Shown in pieces: positions 43,062-44,510 of a stretch of 44,510 bases of DNA. Origin of the DNA: Erwinia sp. S63. GTDB lineage: Bacteria > Pseudomonadota > Gammaproteobacteria > Enterobacterales > Enterobacteriaceae. Position numbers and translations under genes: made by a program. The notes below the pieces were generated by a model that worked only from the letters and a program-made list of their open reading frames with translations, was not told where the DNA came from and ran no database searches. Within the stretch, counting starts at the first letter, position 1. Each line of letters starts with the position of its first letter. The stretch is from NCBI RefSeq assembly GCF_016625195.1, contig NZ_JACVUP010000027.1, positions 1-44,510 of the forward strand, in the 5' to 3' direction.

Positions 43062-44044
43062 TTAAGCGCCATCTGCCATTGATGATTACGCTGCTGGTGT
43101 TTGTCGCCGGTTATTTGTTCTGCCTGAGTCAGTTCCCTGGCTTTGCCTCGACACGCGTGATCTGTAATATCCTGACCGATAACGCATTTCTCGGCATTAT
43201 CGCCGTGGGTATGACGTTTGTGATTCTGTCTGGCGGTATCGATTTGTCAGTGGGGGCCGTTATCGCCTTTAGCGGCGTGTTTTTGGCGAAGATTATTGGC
43301 GATTATCATGTCGATCCGATTCTTGCCTTCGCGATTGTGCTGGCGATGGGAGCACTGTTTGGCGCCATGATGGGTTGGCTGATCGATGCACTGAAGATCC
43401 CGGCCTTTATCATTACCCTCGCAGGGATGTTTTTCCTGCGCGGCTGTAGCTATCTGGTGTCGGAGAATTCGATTCCCATCGATCATCCGCTCTATTCCAC
43501 ACTGTCGAGTCTGGCGTGGAAGATTCCCGGCGGCGGGCGTCTTAGTTTGCTGGCAGTGATTATGCTGGTAGTGGTGATTGGCGGGATCATCCTCGCGCAT
43601 CGCACGCGTTTTGGCAATCAGGTGTATGCCATCGGCGGCAATCTGACATCAGCGCAGTTGATGGGTGTTTCTACTCGCGCCACCACCATCAAGATTTATA
43701 TGCTTTCCACCACCCTGGCGACGCTGGCGGGGATTGTGTTCTCGATCTATACCTCAGCAGGCTATGCCCTGGCAGGATTGGGCGTGGAACTGGACGCGAT
43801 TGCCTCTGTGGTGATCGGCGGCACCTTGCTGTCCGGTGGTGTCGGCACGGTACTCGGCACGCTGTTTGGTGTATTGATCCAGGGTCTGATTCAGACATGG
43901 ATTAACTTCGATGGCACGTTGAGTTCGTGGTGGACGAAGATCGCCATCGGTATTCTGTTGTTCGCGTTTATCGCACTGCAGCGTCTGCTGACCGTGATGT
44001 GGGATCGCCAGAAGAATGCGCCGGTTAAGCGTATAGCTTCGTAG
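43058..44044 (+). CDS. yjfF: Galactofuranose ABC importer permease YjfF
   Basis: Second permease subunit. The 328-residue protein starts MIKRHLPLMITLLVFVAGYL. It has FPGFASTRVICNILTDNAFL, GGIDLSVGAVIAFSG, KIPAFIITLAGMFFLRG and GVGTVLGTLFGVLIQGLIQT, close to E. coli YjfF. The ATG at 43058 shares ATGA with the ytfT stop and follows AAAGGGAG; an upstream frame to 42998 is not homologous. It ends the operon, and no T-run terminator follows directly. Confidence 0.95.
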   Translation: MIKRHLPLMITLLVFVAGYLFCLSQFPGFASTRVICNILTDNAFLGIIAVGMTFVILSGGIDLSVGAVIAFSGVFLAKIIGDYHVDPILAFAIVLAMGALFGAMMGWLIDALKIPAFIITLAGMFFLRGCSYLVSENSIPIDHPLYSTLSSLAWKIPGGGRLSLLAVIMLVVVIGGIILAHRTRFGNQVYAIGGNLTSAQLMGVSTRATTIKIYMLSTTLATLAGIVFSIYTSAGYALAGLGVELDAIASVVIGGTLLSGGVGTVLGTLFGVLIQGLIQTWINFDGTLSSWWTKIAIGILLFAFIALQRLLTVMWDRQKNAPVKRIAS

Positions 44045-44064
44045 TCGTTAGTGCGAACCTGAAT

Positions 44065-44136
44065 GTTCGATTCAAATTCAGCTCCAAAAAAACCGCAACG
44101 AACCTGCATAAAGGAGACAAAGGTGGGCAGTGGAGT
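44065..44136. repeat. Direct repeat copy 1 (about 72 bases)
   Basis: Starts GTTCGATTCAAATTCAGCTC, contains a run of seven A, AACGAACCTGCATAAAGGAG, and ends GGGCAGTGGAGT. It is identical to the copy at 44438-44510 except for one A in the A-run. It begins 21 bases after the yjfF stop. Confidence 0.95.
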
Positions 44137-44215
44137 AAAGCGTACGCCGCATGGATGCGGCGTACGAGGCCACAGGGATGTATTCACGCCGACTTTACGT
44201 AACGCCCACCTTTGT
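44117..44215. repeat. Nested stem-loop element B
   Basis: ACAAAGGTGGGC (44117-44128) pairs perfectly with GCCCACCTTTGT (44204-44215). Inside it, CGTACGCCGCAT and ATGCGGCGTACG (44141-44166) form a perfect 12-bp hairpin with a GG centre. The remaining interior carries CCACAGGGATGTATTCACG. Such words (GCATGGATGCGG, CAGGGATG) resemble palindromic intergenic repeats of enteric bacteria, from memory. Confidence 0.85.
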
Positions 44216-44218
44216 TGA
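44123..44218 (+). CDS. Possible 31-residue small ORF inside the repeat
   Basis: A GTG at 44123 lies 6 bases after AAGGAG (44111-44116), a good ribosome site. It opens 31 codons (MGSGVKRTPHGCGVRGHRDV and 11 more residues, ending AHLC) to a TGA. The GTG lies in one arm of a 12-bp stem, and the other arm ends just before the stop. There is no known family or hydrophobic helix. It may be a chance frame in a structured repeat, so coding status is doubtful. Confidence 0.25.
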   Translation: MGSGVKRTPHGCGVRGHRDVFTPTLRNAHLC

Positions 44219-44290
44219 CTGGACCGCGCGTTTTAAGCCACAGCCCCCATCTTGGCAAGTTAGGTGGAGTTGCTGATGGTTGGGTGCGAA

Positions 44291-44396
44291 GCCCCCTAAA
44301 GGCCAGCCCGATCGCAAAGGAACCCCGCATCCATGCAGATCGACCGCGCCATCCCTGGCGCGAACGCTTTGCTCTTCGGGCTGGCCTTTATGGGGC
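44291..44396. repeat. Long imperfect hairpin element C
   Basis: GCCCCCTAAAGGCCAGCCCG plus A (44291-44311) pairs with 44376-44396 over 21 positions with one mismatch. GCAAAG (44314-44319) pairs with CTTTGC (44367-44372), and CGCGCCA-TCCC-TGGCGCG (44345-44362) forms the inner hairpin. The minus strand of this element has AGGGATGG and GCATGGATGCGG, the same words as element B in reverse order. Confidence 0.85.
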
Positions 44397-44437
44397 AATT
44401 GAGACTGTCATTGCTGTAGTCAGTGTGAATCCTGAGC

Positions 44438-44510
44438 GTTCGATTCAAATTCAGCTCCAAAAAAAACCGCAACGAACCTGCATAAAGGAGACAAAGGTGG
44501 GCAGTGGAGT
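44438..44510. repeat. Direct repeat copy 2, running to the window edge
   Basis: A second copy of the 44065-44136 sequence with eight instead of seven A in the A-run, about 373 bases downstream. It ends exactly where element B would start pairing, so the next stem-loop probably lies outside the window. Confidence 0.95.

Noticed and set aside
44061..44080. T-loop-like GTTCGATTC in both direct repeat copies, suggesting tRNA remnants
   Set aside because: The flanking bases do not pair into a T stem, and no anticodon or acceptor arm is near.
44195..44398. 67-codon minus-strand frame in the right-edge repeat
   Set aside because: It runs through hairpin arms of element C, has no ribosome site and reads as low-complexity repeat translation.
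1..44510. CRISPR arrays, prophage, insertion sequences or toxin-antitoxin modules
   Set aside because: No spaced direct repeats with unique spacers, no integrase or transposase reading frame, and no recognisable toxin or antitoxin pair was found on either strand.

Overview
This window is chromosomal DNA from a gamma-proteobacterium of the order Enterobacterales. It is probably a member of the Erwiniaceae (Pantoea or Erwinia type), but that placement is inference. The basis is gene order: from tRNA-Val and mdtK through to cnu, the genes follow the Escherichia coli K-12 segment valVW-mdtK-ribE-cfa-punC-punR-purR ... mepH-grxD-rnt-gloA-nemA-nemR ... ydhL-ydhF-sodC ... ydhKJI-slyA-slyB-anmK-mliC-pdxH-tyrS-pdxY-gstA ... 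dtpA ... nth-rsxEGDCBA-ydgK-cnu almost one to one. Protein lengths are usually identical to E. coli, but the sequences have diverged. No phage, transposase, integrase or CRISPR array was seen.

Layout. 1-50: the 5' part of a tRNA-Val(GAC) gene. 205-6156: efflux (mdtK, punC), riboflavin synthase (ribE), membrane cyclopropanation (cfa) and the LysR regulator punR. 6153-9873: purR, the 29-residue cytochrome bd subunit gene cydH/ynhF, the endopeptidase gene mepH, grxD and rnt. 9982-12243: electrophile detoxification (gloA, nemA, nemR). 12283-13920: a lipid A phosphoethanolamine transferase gene (eptA) set into this backbone. 14148-20766: ydhL, ydhF, sodC, an unknown lipoprotein, the ydhIJK efflux set, slyA and slyB. 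21052-26214: cell-wall recycling (anmK), lysozyme inhibition (mliC), vitamin B6 (pdxH, pdxY), tyrS and gstA. 26289-31196: a LysR regulator, dtpA, a stand-alone CTP-synthase-like amidotransferase and an MDR oxidoreductase. 31201-37959: nth and the electron-transport complex rsxABCDGE. 38083-38843: ydgK and the nucleoid protein gene cnu. 39519-44044: a galactofuranose-type ABC importer (ytfQ-ytfR-ytfT-yjfF), which in E. coli lies elsewhere. 44045-44510: a structured intergenic repeat that is repeated and cut by the window edge.

How the genes work together. Several neighbouring sets share control that can be read from DNA. NemR-type palindromes lie before nemR and before nemA. A near-perfect SlyA box lies between slyA and ydhIJK. 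A PurR half-perfect box lies before purR. A good CRP-like site lies in the long leader of ytfQ. The rsx genes, nth and the oxidoreductase are joined by 1-8 base overlaps or a 4 base gap and probably form one operon.

Differences from the E. coli order are the most informative part. sodB and ydhP are missing from between mepH and cydH/purR. Added genes are eptA, a lipoprotein gene, a LysR gene, the amidotransferase gene, the MDR gene and the ytf operon. The least explained structure is the repeat at the right edge: a direct repeat of about 72 bases, a small ORF whose start codon sits in a perfect 12-bp stem, and a long imperfect hairpin sharing sequence words with it.
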